The position numbers were made by a program, and so were the translations under genes. Positions 1 to 8,112 of a stretch of DNA of 64,000 nucleotides are shown one piece after another; within the stretch, counting starts at the first letter, position 1; each line of letters opens with the position of its first letter. Under the pieces are notes generated by a model. It did not search any database, was not told where the DNA came from, and was given only the letters and a program-made list of their open reading frames with translations. The stretch is from Paenibacillaceae bacterium. Its GTDB lineage: Bacteria; Bacillota; Bacilli; Paenibacillales; NBRC-103111. Location: assembly GCA_029256185.1 (NCBI GenBank), contig JAQSYI010000001.1, positions 124,001 through 188,000 on the forward strand, read 5' to 3'.

Positions 1-44
1 TCTAATACCGTACTGCATTGACCTTATTCCTCTCAAAAGAACGG

Positions 45-83
45 AAAGAGCGCCCCTCCTTGGCCGGGGGAGCGCTCTTTTTT
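45..83 (+). terminator. Rho-independent terminator
   Basis: An imperfect hairpin with arms aaagagcgc and gcgctcttt is followed by a run of six or seven T on the plus strand. It best terminates a plus-strand gene that would lie left of the window. Its position just past the minus-strand ATPase gene means it may also stop the iron-transport operon. Confidence 0.7.
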
Positions 84-96
84 GTGGCATGCAGCA

Positions 97-903
97 TCAT
101 CCTTCATTCACATGATAGCGTCCCTTGGGGACTACCATCGGTGAACCTGAAATAGGGTCCTCGATCACCGTGCAATCCAGCCCGAAGATATCCTTCACCA
201 AGGAGCTGGTGATTACCTCGGAAGGCTTCCCCTCCGACACCAGCTTCCCTTGGTAAAGCGCAAAGATATGGTCGGCATAACGCCCGGCCAGATTGATATC
301 ATGGAGCACCATAACAATGGTGGTCCCCTGCTTCCGGTTCAGGTCTGTCAGCAGATCCAGAATCTCCACCTGATAGGTGATATCCAGGAAGGTCGTTGGT
401 TCATCCAGGAATAAAATATCGGTTTGCTGCGCCAGCGCCATGGCAATCCAGACGCGCTGCCTTTGACCGCCGGAGAGCTCATCGATATTATGATTGGCCA
501 GCTCCGTGATATGCATGGTTTCCATCGCTTCGGCAACGGCCTCATAGTCCCTTTTGGTCCAGCCGCTGAGCAGGGATTGATGGGGAAACCGCCCGCGTCC
601 CACCAGGTCCGCAACCGAGATTCCCTCGGGGACAATGGGAGACTGGGGCAGCAGTCCGACAACACGGGCCAGTTGCTTGGGCGGAATTTTGCCGATGGGC
701 CTTCCGTCAAGCGTGACCTTGCCGGAGGAGGGCTTGATCAGCCTGGCCAGTGTTTTAAGAAGCGTGGATTTTCCGCAGGCATTGGCCCCGATAATGACGC
801 TTATTTGATTGCTGGGGATAACCAGGCTTACCCCATGGATAACTGTCTTATGGTCATAGCCGGCCACGACTTGTTCGGCTTGAAACAGATGCGTCGGTTT
901 CAT
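97..903 (-). CDS. Siderophore-iron ABC transporter, ATP-binding protein (FecE/FhuC type)
   Basis: This 268-residue cytoplasmic ATPase would power import of ferric siderophore through the two adjacent permeases. The Walker A motif (GANACGKS, about residues 39-46), the signature LSGGQ (about 143-147) and Walker B ILFLDEPT (about 163-170) are all present, and length and motifs fit the FecE/FhuC/YusV family. The start codon overlaps the stop of the preceding permease by one base, so translation is probably coupled. It is the last gene of a four-gene minus-strand operon ordered binding protein, permease, permease, ATPase, preceded by a Fur box. The chelate cannot be told from sequence alone. Confidence 0.95.
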   Translation of the reverse strand: MKPTHLFQAEQVVAGYDHKTVIHGVSLVIPSNQISVIIGANACGKSTLLKTLARLIKPSSGKVTLDGRPIGKIPPKQLARVVGLLPQSPIVPEGISVADLVGRGRFPHQSLLSGWTKRDYEAVAEAMETMHITELANHNIDELSGGQRQRVWIAMALAQQTDILFLDEPTTFLDITYQVEILDLLTDLNRKQGTTIVMVLHDINLAGRYADHIFALYQGKLVSEGKPSEVITSSLVKDIFGLDCTVIEDPISGSPMVVPKGRYHVNEG

Positions 904-1940
904 TATAAATCTCCCTTTCGATTCATTTGGATGAGCAAGAAGATCAGATACGGCGCTCCGAGTATTCCTGTCATGATGCCCACAGGATATCTGACCTCGA
1001 AAGCGAATTGTCCGATGAGATCCGCCGCCAAAACCAAATTGACGCCAACAAGGCCGACCGGAATGACATTCGAGAAGGAAAAGCCGACTCCGGCCAGTCT
1101 TTTCGCGATCGGTCCCGAAAGGAAGGAGACAAAGGCGATTGGACCCGTGGTAGCGGTAGCAAGAGCAATCATGCAGACGGCGCTCAAAATAAGCGCAATC
1201 CGTGTCTTATCGGTGTCCACTCCCAGGGAAGTGGCCGATTGTTCGCCAAGCTCCAACAGGCTCAGGTGCTTGCCCAGCACAATAACGACAGGGGCAAAGA
1301 TCAATACCGTTATGACAAGTGGCGGAAGCTCGTGCATTTGTGCGCCGTTGAGGCTGCCGGTAAGCCATCTGAGCGCCGCGGGAATATCCTGTTGCGCGCC
1401 TACCAGCAGCAGATAGGAAATGATGGCGTCAAGCATGGCCTGGATGCCTATCCCCACAAGGATCAGCCGGCCGACTGAAAATGGCTTTCGCTTGGATAAC
1501 AGATAAATGACCGTTACTGTAACAAGACCGGCAATGACCGAGGCAAGGGAAACCACCGCTCTGCTGGTATGAAGGACGGTGATGCAGAATACAGCCGCCG
1601 CGCTTGAGCCGGAGGTAATCCCGATCACATTGGGATTGGCCAGAGGGTTGCGCAGCATGGTCTGGAAGGTGCTTCCGGCGAGCCCAAAAGCAAACCCGGC
1701 AAACACACCGGCCAGCATTCTTGGAAGACGGATGGTATTAACAGCGAACGATACCCCTTTGATCGGTTCTCCCGAAAGGGCCCGGATGACATCCTTCACC
1801 GGATAAACGGTGCTCCCCAATAACAGCATGGCGCCGCACAGCAGGCAGGCAAGCACCGCAAGAAGGGCGGTAACAAGGATCCAACGGCGGCCTCTCTGAC
1901 GCCGGCCCGCCATAATAAATGCAACAGTTTGATTTCTCAT
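903..1940 (-). CDS. Siderophore-iron ABC transporter permease (FecCD family)
   Basis: A 345-residue, strongly hydrophobic protein of the BtuC/FecCD fold, expected to span the membrane about ten times. Family features include the Ala/Gly-rich segment FGLAGSTFQTMLRNPLANP and the late PIAFVSFLSGPIAKRLAG region, which in this family contacts the ATPase. It overlaps the upstream permease gene by four bases (ATGA type), which indicates coupled translation and a heterodimeric channel with that paralogue. Its role is passage of ferric siderophore from the binding lipoprotein into the cytoplasm. Confidence 0.93.
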   Translation of the reverse strand: MRNQTVAFIMAGRRQRGRRWILVTALLAVLACLLCGAMLLLGSTVYPVKDVIRALSGEPIKGVSFAVNTIRLPRMLAGVFAGFAFGLAGSTFQTMLRNPLANPNVIGITSGSSAAAVFCITVLHTSRAVVSLASVIAGLVTVTVIYLLSKRKPFSVGRLILVGIGIQAMLDAIISYLLLVGAQQDIPAALRWLTGSLNGAQMHELPPLVITVLIFAPVVIVLGKHLSLLELGEQSATSLGVDTDKTRIALILSAVCMIALATATTGPIAFVSFLSGPIAKRLAGVGFSFSNVIPVGLVGVNLVLAADLIGQFAFEVRYPVGIMTGILGAPYLIFLLIQMNRKGDL

Positions 1941-2977
1941 AATGACCGCACTTTCGATCTGACAGCTAGCAGGATGAGCAAGGGGGCTCCGATAAACGCT
2001 GTAACCACACCGACCTCAAGCTCGCCGGGGCTGCCGATGAGCCTGCCCAGCACATCGGATACCGTCAAAATGACGGCTCCCGAAATGGCCGACATGGGGA
2101 TGACATAACGCAGGTCAGGCCCAAGGAGAAGGCGTGTGGCGTGAGTGGAGATAAGACCGATAAAACCGATAGGCCCCGCCAGCGCAGTGGTTGCTCCGCA
2201 CAGGAGAACCCCTCCGAATGCCGCGACAAGACGAAGAATGCCCGTTCTCACTCCCAATCCGGTGGCAACCTCGTCTCCCAATGCCAGAGCATTTAAGGCC
2301 GGGGCCGTAATAATCGCCACCAGCAGTCCGGTTAACAGAAACGGGGCGAAGGTGGCGATGCCGTTCCACGTTGCCGAGCCCACGCTCCCCACTTGCCAGA
2401 ACCTGAATTGATCCATGACATAAGAGCGCGGAATCATGATGGCGGAGACCAGGGACGCAAGAGCGGCGCTTGTAGCGGCCCCCGCCAGGACAAGCTTAAT
2501 GGGCGTGGCCCCTCCGCGCCCCATCGAGCCGATCCCGAATACGAAGACAGCCGTGATCGCAGCTCCGGCCAAAGCCAGCCATATATATTGATTGGCGGTG
2601 CTTATGTTCAAGAAGGCAATCCCGCACACGACAAACAAGGATGCTCCCGTATTAACTCCCAGTATGCTCGGGTCGGCAATCGGGTTGCGGGTGACCGCCT
2701 GCATGAGCGCTCCCGATACTCCCAATGCTCCCCCGCTGAACAAACTGAAGACCGTGCGGGAAATCCGCTTGCGGACCACGCTTGCCCCATAAGAGTCTAT
2801 GTCCGGGTGGAATAAACCGTCAGTCAGCTCCTTCACTCCCACCAGCCGGGAGCCCAGAACAAGAGAGGCAAATACGCATACGCCGAGCAGGACAAAGCTG
2901 GACAGCAGAATCATTGTAAAATTCCTCGGCATATGCGGATTGGACCATTTGCTGTTTGAAGCCGGCGAGCTAGTCAT
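1937..2977 (-). CDS. Siderophore-iron ABC transporter permease (FecCD family)
   Basis: A 346-residue paralogue of the neighbouring permease and the second half of the transmembrane channel. It carries the matching conserved segments SGALMQAVTRNPIADPSILG and AGPIGFIGLISTHATRLLLG. The chosen start overlaps the 3' end of the binding-protein gene by eight bases. A later in-frame Met (about residue 16, near 2932) is a possible alternative because the first start has no strong ribosome site. Pairing of two non-identical permeases is usual for FecCD, YfiZ/YfhA and FhuB/FhuG systems. Confidence 0.92.
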   Translation of the reverse strand: MTSSPASNSKWSNPHMPRNFTMILLSSFVLLGVCVFASLVLGSRLVGVKELTDGLFHPDIDSYGASVVRKRISRTVFSLFSGGALGVSGALMQAVTRNPIADPSILGVNTGASLFVVCGIAFLNISTANQYIWLALAGAAITAVFVFGIGSMGRGGATPIKLVLAGAATSAALASLVSAIMIPRSYVMDQFRFWQVGSVGSATWNGIATFAPFLLTGLLVAIITAPALNALALGDEVATGLGVRTGILRLVAAFGGVLLCGATTALAGPIGFIGLISTHATRLLLGPDLRYVIPMSAISGAVILTVSDVLGRLIGSPGELEVGVVTAFIGAPLLILLAVRSKVRSL

Positions 2978-4055
2978 TGATTTTGTTGATGGCTCCTTCG
3001 ATTAATCCCAGATATTCATCAATGGTATAAGCGATGGACAGGGGATTGGGGTTGCCGGCGGCCGCCAACGGAGTGCCATTGCCGATAAATACAACCGAGC
3101 CTCTCTGGATCGCCGGAATTTTGCCCAGCAGGGAATCGGCCTTGACCGCTTGGTACAGGTCTTCGCCGCCGTATCCGATGATCAGATCCGCATCGTTAAG
3201 GATATCTGCATTTTCTGCGCTTAAGCTCAGAGAGTAGCTGGTAGGGTCGGTAATTTTGCTTGTAACACTTTCGGGATACACCATCCCCAGTTCGATCAAG
3301 AACGCACCGCGGGGGTCTGTCGGTGTATAAAGATGCAGCTTGGACATATCCTTGGCCGAGAAGTTAACCCAGACTACTTTTTTGCCCTTCATCTGAGGGT
3401 ATTTGCTTGCCTTTTCCTTGACCAGATTCTCCGTGTCCTTAATGAGCTGTTCGCCCTCCGCTTTCATACCCATGCCTGTTGAGTTATAGATGACTTGATC
3501 GCGCCAGGAGGTCAGCCAGGGAGTCGTTTGATAAGGCACGACGGGAGCAATCTTGGTCAGGATATCATAGTCCTCCTTGGTAATCCCGGAGTAAGCGGCC
3601 AGAATCACATCGGGATTGCTATCGGAAATTGCCTCGAAATCCAGACCGTCTGTATCCTGGAAGATGTTGGGCTTGTCCACGCCAAGCTCCTTGAGCTTCT
3701 TGGCTGTCCAAGGCAGCAGGCCGCTGTTATCCTGAACGCCGTAATTGGCCGCTGAGAAACCTACCGGCACCACGCCGAGGGCAAGAGCCACATCATGATT
3801 CGCCCATTGAATGGTTGCCACCCGTTCGGGCTTCTCGGGAATCGTCGTTTCGCCAAAAGCATGCTTGATCACTATGGGATATTGGGATGGAGATGCTTCA
3901 GGGGAAGGGCTCTGGGCTTTGGGTGTTTCCGAGCTTGCAGCCGGTGTTGCTGTAGGTGTTGAGGCCGATTGCTGACTGGAGCAAGCAGCCAGCAGGATCA
4001 TAACCATCACCGATAAGAGTAGTGCACGTACTGAAATGCCTCGCTTTGTATTCAT
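2970..4055 (-). CDS. Ferric-siderophore-binding lipoprotein
   Basis: About 361 residues, a periplasmic-binding-fold (BtuF/FhuD-like) lipoprotein anchored outside the membrane. The N-terminus is a lipoprotein signal: basic MNTKRG, hydrophobic core, lipobox LLAAC with lipidated Cys at about residue 25, then a Ser/Thr/Pro-rich linker. The body shows family signatures such as PERVATIQWANHDVALALG and the C-terminal LIIGYGGEDLY region. The start at 4055 is preferred over an upstream ATG at 4076 because AAAAGGACG lies in front of it while the earlier codon has no ribosome site. It is the first gene of the operon, and the Fur box is about 50 bases upstream, so expression should rise under iron limitation. 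Confidence 0.93.
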   Translation of the reverse strand: MNTKRGISVRALLLSVMVMILLAACSSQQSASTPTATPAASSETPKAQSPSPEASPSQYPIVIKHAFGETTIPEKPERVATIQWANHDVALALGVVPVGFSAANYGVQDNSGLLPWTAKKLKELGVDKPNIFQDTDGLDFEAISDSNPDVILAAYSGITKEDYDILTKIAPVVPYQTTPWLTSWRDQVIYNSTGMGMKAEGEQLIKDTENLVKEKASKYPQMKGKKVVWVNFSAKDMSKLHLYTPTDPRGAFLIELGMVYPESVTSKITDPTSYSLSLSAENADILNDADLIIGYGGEDLYQAVKADSLLGKIPAIQRGSVVFIGNGTPLAAAGNPNPLSIAYTIDEYLGLIEGAINKIND

Positions 4056-4103
4056 CTGTATACCCGTCCTTTTCATGAATCGTATTTTTTACAGCACAAT
4101 ACT

Positions 4104-4118
4104 TGATAATGATTATCA
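4104..4118 (-). promoter_or_regulatory. Fur box
   Basis: A perfect 7-1-7 inverted repeat, TGATAAT-G-ATTATCA, matches the Bacillus Fur consensus exactly. It lies upstream of the binding-lipoprotein gene, where Fe-Fur would block transcription of the iron importer. Confidence 0.92.
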
Positions 4119-4213
4119 ATGTCAATAATAGAGTCTTCTTTTATGGATTGTCAATAGCATAAATATGCATGGATAATAAATAAGGGAGGAAATTTATATA
4201 GCCGCGGACCTAG

Positions 4214-4376
4214 GGCGTGTTTGAAAACTCCGAGGGGAGCAGCTAACACCCAAATTTTCGTTTCTGGCAAGGCGCTTTTGTGCAGGCGTACCGGGGACCC
4301 CGGGCCAAGCAAAAGTAACGCAGCCAGGGGCGAAAAGGCGGTGAAAGATGCCCTCAAGCGAGTTTTCAGACACGCC
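4214..4376. mobile_element. Short non-autonomous element with 17-bp terminal inverted repeats (MITE-like)
   Basis: GGCGTGTTTGAAAACTC at 4214-4230 is repeated inverted at 4360-4376 with a single mismatch, bounding 163 bp. The interior has no credible gene, although an open frame passes through it on both strands. Size and ends fit a miniature inverted-repeat transposable element. A target-site duplication is not clear, since the flanks are cta and tta. It sits between the Fur-regulated operon and the acetyltransferase gene. Confidence 0.6.
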
Positions 4377-4439
4377 TTAAGAAGCGGATTCCTCGTACAT
4401 ACTATAGCCATCCAATTAATGAGAGACAGGAGCTGTTCC

Positions 4440-5000
4440 ATGAAAACGGAAAAAGAAAAGATGCTAAGCGGCGAGCTTTATTATGCCGGCGATGCCCAAC
4501 TGACGCAAGAAAGATTGAACGCCCGCAAGCTTACCCGGCTCTTCAACGAAACGCTTGAAACAGACCTGGAGCAGCGCACGGAATTGCTGAAATCCCTGTT
4601 CGGCTCAACGGGCGGCAGCCTGTATGTCGAGCCTGCGTTCCGCTGCGACTATGGGTATAACATCCATGTGGGCGAGAACTTTTATGCCAACTTCGATTGC
4701 GTCTTCCTGGACGTGTGCGAGATTCGGATCGGAGACAACTGCTTTATTGCGCCTGGTGTCCATATATACACTGCGACGCATCCGATAGATGCCCAGGCAA
4801 GGATCGCGGGGGCAGAATACGGCAAGCCGGTAGCCATTGGCCATAACGTATGGATTGGCGGGCGAAGCGTGATTAACCCGGGGGTGCATATTGGCAACAA
4901 CGTTGTGATTGCATCAGGGGCGGTTGTCACGAAGGATGTACCGGACAATGTAGTCGCCGGAGGAAATCCGGCCAAGGTTATCAAGGCGATTCCGCAATAG
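4440..5000 (+). CDS. maa: Maltose/galactoside-type O-acetyltransferase
   Basis: A 186-residue left-handed beta-helix acetyltransferase (LacA/Maa family) that transfers acetyl from acetyl-CoA to a sugar hydroxyl. The N-terminal Mac domain ([14 protein letters not shown]) is followed by hexapeptide repeats. The catalytic His lies in TATHPID (about residue 114), and the C-terminal [14 protein letters not shown] is a family hallmark. A longer open frame starts at 4221 but passes through the MITE-like element. The start at 4440 has a ribosome site (gacaggag) and gives the usual family length (E. coli Maa is 183 residues). The exact acceptor sugar is not knowable from sequence. Confidence 0.9.
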   Translation: MKTEKEKMLSGELYYAGDAQLTQERLNARKLTRLFNETLETDLEQRTELLKSLFGSTGGSLYVEPAFRCDYGYNIHVGENFYANFDCVFLDVCEIRIGDNCFIAPGVHIYTATHPIDAQARIAGAEYGKPVAIGHNVWIGGRSVINPGVHIGNNVVIASGAVVTKDVPDNVVAGGNPAKVIKAIPQ

Positions 5001-5093
5001 ATACCACGGTTGGTTATGCGGTTTGCTGAAACTCCATCTCCTCTTGAACATAGTAGTTTTCCAAACCTAACCAATATTCTGGGGGGAATAACT

Positions 5094-5756
5094 ATGGTGC
5101 AATCTAAGGGATGGGAATGGGAAAAAGTCAACGTAAAGCAAATTCAATGGCAGACGCCAACAGAGGACGGGGTTTACTTTGCCCGGAAATGGTCGGACAC
5201 GGGGCGGAAGAGCGTGCTGGACTTGGGCGCCGGATTGGGCAGGCATTCCATATGGTTTTCCAAGCAGGGCTTGCAGGTTTCCGCCCTGGATATTTCCGGT
5301 TACGCGATTGCGCATCTGAACGAATGGGCGGAGCGGGAGAAGCTGTCCATCCATACGGCCGTTGGTGATATGATGGAGCTGCCCTATGCGGATGAGTCCT
5401 TCGACTGTGTCTTTGTCTATCACGCCATCTCGCATGCCTATACACGGGGAGTAAAGCGGGCCATTGGGGAAATCAAGCGGGTGCTGAGGCCGGGGGGAGA
5501 GCTATATACCTCCGTCTGCTCCAAAGCATCTTGGGATTTTCTCAAATCCGGCTTCCCCCAAATTGACGAGAACACTCTGTTGTATACGGAGGATGGCCCG
5601 GATAAGGATGTTCCCCATTTCTATGCCGATGTGGACGATATTCTGACTCTGCTCGAGGATTTCAATGTGGAGAAAATCCGTCATACAGATTACTGCTACT
5701 TAAACGGCCAGAAGCAGGACGCCAAATACTATTATGTGAACGGTTATAAAAAATAA
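5094..5756 (+). CDS. Class I SAM-dependent methyltransferase
   Basis: A 220-residue Rossmann-fold methyltransferase. Motif I, VLDLGAGLGRHS (about residues 41-52), binds S-adenosylmethionine. The acidic ALDISG, VGDMMELPYADESFDCV and the late FYADVDDI segments are typical of the UbiE/TehB-like group. The start at 5094 follows a strong GGGGGGA ribosome site; an earlier in-frame ATG at 5010 has none. The gene stands alone between the acetyltransferase and a bidirectional terminator. Substrate unknown. Confidence 0.88.
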   Translation: MVQSKGWEWEKVNVKQIQWQTPTEDGVYFARKWSDTGRKSVLDLGAGLGRHSIWFSKQGLQVSALDISGYAIAHLNEWAEREKLSIHTAVGDMMELPYADESFDCVFVYHAISHAYTRGVKRAIGEIKRVLRPGGELYTSVCSKASWDFLKSGFPQIDENTLLYTEDGPDKDVPHFYADVDDILTLLEDFNVEKIRHTDYCYLNGQKQDAKYYYVNGYKK

Positions 5757-5764
5757 AGAAAAAA

Positions 5765-5799
5765 AACCGGAACAGCCTTAAGGGACTGTTCCGGTTTTT
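5765..5799. terminator. Bidirectional rho-independent terminator
   Basis: Hairpin with arms aaccggaacag and ctgttccggtt, flanked by A-run and T-run. It lies between convergent genes (the methyltransferase on plus, the DUF2752 gene on minus) and can serve both. Confidence 0.88.
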
Positions 5800-5806
5800 G
5801 ATTGGG

Positions 5807-6217
5807 CTAACGAATCGCGGTGGGTGCCAGCCACTGAAAATCGGGCAAGTTGCGGAGCAAGCCAAACAGCAAGGTAGCCGTCATCATCACAGCCATCATA
5901 ACGTTGCCGGTCCGCGGCATTCTTCTGCGCTTTGCGATTGCGTACACCAGATACAGAGGAGCCAGAGCAAAAATCAAAGCATTGTACCGGAAAGCCTGCT
6001 CCACATCCCCGCTCAGGAGGGAGAGGGCTGCTCTGGTAATCCCGCAGCCGGGACAATAGCATCCCGTCAGCTTATAGAACGGGCAGGGGACCGCGAGATG
6101 GGTTGCAGGCAGCCACAGCTTCAGGTAGGCCGCGCCTCCCGCCGCCAGTCCCAAGCCCCAGAGCAGCTGTCTCTTCCGCTTCGGATTAAGCCCGGTAGTA
6201 GCCAATTTTGTTGACAT
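5807..6217 (-). CDS. DUF2752 membrane protein
   Basis: About 136 residues. The Cys-rich signature CPFYKLTGCYCPGCGITRA (Cys about 45, 53, 55, 58) identifies the DUF2752 family of small membrane proteins. At least three hydrophobic segments follow (near residues 18-40, 75-95, 105-125). The function of the family is not established; the Cys cluster could bind a metal. The start at 6217 lies inside the 3' end of the upstream DUF4234 gene, so the two are translationally coupled. A start at 6244 would add nine residues. Confidence 0.82.
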   Translation of the reverse strand: MSTKLATTGLNPKRKRQLLWGLGLAAGGAAYLKLWLPATHLAVPCPFYKLTGCYCPGCGITRAALSLLSGDVEQAFRYNALIFALAPLYLVYAIAKRRRMPRTGNVMMAVMMTATLLFGLLRNLPDFQWLAPTAIR

Positions 6218-6536
6218 CCGATTGGACCAGGGCATAAACAACAATGCTCAAGCCAAAAAAGTTAAGAAGCAGATACACCAGGCCATTGTCACTGTATGGC
6301 AGTCCCCGTTGACGCTGAGCCTCGCTCATTTGCTGCGCGACCTGATAGGCCCAGACGAAGCTCCAGATGCCGCAGGTCACGATCGTAAGCAGCAGGTGCT
6401 TGCCTCCGGTAAAGTTGTAATCCCCGCTCAGCCTGCCCACATCATTGGTCAGAACAATAAACCAGTAAATCCCATAAATCCCGCATGTAATAAGAGTAAA
6501 AATAATAGCTAGAGCCACGCTTCTCTGTTCAGCCAT
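6186..6536 (-). CDS. DUF4234 family membrane protein
   Basis: A 116-residue protein with the DUF4234 pattern: two related segments, ITCGIYGIYWFIVL and VTCGIWSFVWAYQVAQQM, each a hydrophobic stretch with a conserved Gly-Ile-(Tyr/Trp), and a third membrane segment near the C-terminus. Members often sit beside DUF2752 or TM2 proteins, as here, which suggests a shared envelope role that is not yet known. The start was placed at MAEQRS (6536). A longer frame begins at 6593 but neither has a strong ribosome site. Confidence 0.82.
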   Translation of the reverse strand: MAEQRSVALAIIFTLITCGIYGIYWFIVLTNDVGRLSGDYNFTGGKHLLLTIVTCGIWSFVWAYQVAQQMSEAQRQRGLPYSDNGLVYLLLNFFGLSIVVYALVQSDVNKIGYYRA

Positions 6537-6705
6537 TCCGCACCATCCCGACGCTTTTATTATTTCGAGGCGGAGCACCCGCCGTGAAATCACGATAAAC
6601 GATCTGCTTTTTTTGGCAAAAATCGACAGGTTTATTATATGAAATCGAAGTCATTAATACAAGAAAAAAAACTGCTTGGAACAAGCTTATGCGTGAATAT
6701 GGAAA

Positions 6706-6735
6706 TTGACTTAAGATGACACAGCGTGTTACTAT
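6706..6735 (+). promoter_or_regulatory. Probable sigma-A promoter of the guanidine riboswitch operon
   Basis: TTGACT (6706-6711) and TACTAT (6730-6735) are separated by 18 bp. Transcription would start near 6742, about 20 bases before the conserved riboswitch core. Confidence 0.5.
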
Positions 6736-6764
6736 CGCCTTAGAACATAACCGAATAAAAAAAG

Positions 6765-6857
6765 GTTTTCTAGGGTTCCGCAGTCGGAAGACTGGTCTGG
6801 TCCGAGAGGAAACGCACAGCCCTTGGGCTGTGACACGGAGGGGTAAAAGCCTGGGAG
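6765..6857 (+). promoter_or_regulatory. Guanidine-I (ykkC) riboswitch
   Basis: The conserved ykkC blocks occur in order: ctagggttccg (6770-6780), actggtctggtccgagag (6791-6808) and acacggaggg (6833-6842), then gtaaaagcctgggag. These match the guanidine-I class consensus. Guanidine binding should stabilise the aptamer and prevent the terminator that follows, switching on the exporter genes downstream. Confidence 0.93.
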
Positions 6858-6897
6858 ATGAACCGCATCATGCGGTTTATTTGCCAGGCTTTATTTG
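6847..6897 (+). terminator. Riboswitch-controlled terminator
   Basis: aaagcctgg, the 3' part of the aptamer, can pair with ccaggcttt at 6884-6892. A nested hairpin (aaccgca/tgcggtt, 6861-6877) lies inside and a T-rich tail follows. Because the left arm is part of the aptamer, folding of the aptamer and of the terminator are mutually exclusive. Confidence 0.75.
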
Positions 6898-6943
6898 TTT
6901 TGCCGCAATGGAATCAAAAAAAGCCAAGGGGAGGAAATGGAAC

Positions 6944-7282
6944 ATGAACAAAACATGGACAATGGTTGTTGCAGCCGCGCTGTTCGAGGTGGCGTGGGTA
7001 ATCGGATTGAAGCATGCCGACAGCCTGCCGGAATGGAGCGGGACACTGGTGGCCATCTGCCTCAGCTTCTATTTCATGATGAATGCGGCCCGCCAATTGC
7101 CGGTGGGAACAGTATACGCGGTGTTTGTCGGCTTGGGAACCGCGGGCACCGTAATAGCCGAGAGCCTGCTGTTTGAGGCGGACATCAGTGCTGCCAAGGT
7201 GGCATTGCTTACAGTGCTGCTTGCCGGAGTAATGGGACTGAAGCTGCTTAGCGCGAAAAAGGAGGAGGCAGGAGGAGTATGA
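6944..7282 (+). CDS. gdnC: Guanidine exporter subunit GdnC (YkkC-like SMR protein)
   Basis: A 112-residue small multidrug resistance protein with four predicted membrane helices. The active-site Glu lies in the first helix (AALFEVAWVIGLKHAD, about residue 15), and the signature LPVGTVYAVFVGLGTAGTV closely follows B. subtilis YkkC. With the next gene it should form a heterodimer that expels guanidinium in exchange for protons. The start at 6944 has an AGGGGAGG ribosome site; a longer frame from 6716 runs through the riboswitch and is not credible. Control by the guanidine-I riboswitch fits the function. Confidence 0.93.
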   Translation: MNKTWTMVVAAALFEVAWVIGLKHADSLPEWSGTLVAICLSFYFMMNAARQLPVGTVYAVFVGLGTAGTVIAESLLFEADISAAKVALLTVLLAGVMGLKLLSAKKEEAGGV

Positions 7283-7593
7283 GCTGGGTATACTTGATTC
7301 TGGCGGGCCTATTTGAAATGATGGGCGTATCGCTTATCAACACCTTCAACCAATCCCGCAGCTGGAAATCGCTGTCCGCCTTGGTTGGGGGCTTCGGACT
7401 TAGCTTTCTGTTTTTGTCATTGGCCATGAAAGCTCTACCCATGGGGACGGCTTATGCGATATGGACGGGGATCGGCGCTTCCGGCGGAGCCATCCTCGGC
7501 ATGGTCTTCTATCATGAGCCGCGGAGCGTCCTGCGCATCCTATGTATTGGGCTCGTGCTTGGTTCTGCGGTGGGGCTTAAGCTTGTCAGTTAA
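7279..7593 (+). CDS. gdnD: Guanidine exporter subunit GdnD (YkkD-like SMR protein)
   Basis: A 104-residue four-helix SMR protein and partner of GdnC, overlapping it by four bases. Family features: the first-helix Glu in AGLFEMMGVSLIN, and MGTAYAIWTGIGASGGAILGM, very like YkkD. SMR heterodimers place the two subunits in opposite membrane orientations, and the strict gene overlap suits equal production. Confidence 0.93.
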   Translation: MSWVYLILAGLFEMMGVSLINTFNQSRSWKSLSALVGGFGLSFLFLSLAMKALPMGTAYAIWTGIGASGGAILGMVFYHEPRSVLRILCIGLVLGSAVGLKLVS

Positions 7594-7738
7594 TAAGCAG
7601 GTATGCCGGTAGAGCCGCTCAAGAGGCATGCTGTGCCGGGCAGGGGACAGGCGCATAGGAAAGCCCCGGGAAAATTGGGCTTATTATAATGGCGTCAAGC
7701 TGCAAAAAGGCCTTTACCTCCCCGCGGATATTTGATAA

Positions 7739-7744
7739 TATAAT
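7739..7744 (+). promoter_or_regulatory. -10 box of the asd T-box leader
   Basis: A consensus TATAAT lies about ten bases before the first conserved T-box nucleotides. No convincing -35 hexamer was found at the usual 17-bp spacing. Confidence 0.4.
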
Positions 7745-7751
7745 CCCAATA

Positions 7752-8040
7752 CGAAATGCGGTGACGAGAAGAGTAAATAAATGAATTCTTTTACAGAGAG
7801 CTCCGAATGGCTGGGAAGGAGCAAAGAATTGTTTATTGAAAAAAGCCTCCGAGCAGCGCACCGGAACCGCCAGAGGGATGGTGTGACAGGAGCTCCTGTT
7901 ACAGAGCTAAAGTATAAGCATTGCGCTGCAATGCCGTACTTGAGGAGGCTGATATGGCGACATATGGGCGAATAAGGGTGGTACCACGAGCTTACAGATC
8001 TCGTCCCTAAGATACATTCTTGGGGGTGGGATTTTTCTGT
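7752..8040 (+). promoter_or_regulatory. T-box leader of asd, probable lysine specifier
   Basis: The region shows the T-box layout in order. The 5' part gacgagaagagta carries the conserved AGTA. Next come acagagagctcc and the distal-loop elements ggctgggaaggagc. The 3' side of stem I is tttattGAA followed by AAA and agcctccgagc, then the T-box sequence aagggtggtaccacg (7975-7988). By the usual arrangement the triplet after GAA is the specifier, here AAA (Lys); a one-base register change gives AAG, also Lys. Uncharged tRNA-Lys should allow read-through into asd, which makes the lysine precursor. Confidence 0.85.
8005..8036 (+). terminator. T-box terminator
   Basis: Arms ccctaaga (8005-8012) and tcttgggg (8018-8025) are followed by gtgggattttt. 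It lies just after the T-box sequence and is the structure that the tRNA-stabilised antiterminator would replace. Confidence 0.75.
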
Positions 8041-8112
8041 TGTTGCCCAAGTTTGGTCTGAAGGAACTGCACATATAGCGGTACATTTGGAACGGAAGGG
8101 AATGACGATTGA

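Noticed and set aside
4221..4439. N-terminal extension of the acetyltransferase
   Set aside because: The extension is encoded by the MITE-like element; the internal start has a ribosome site and restores family length.
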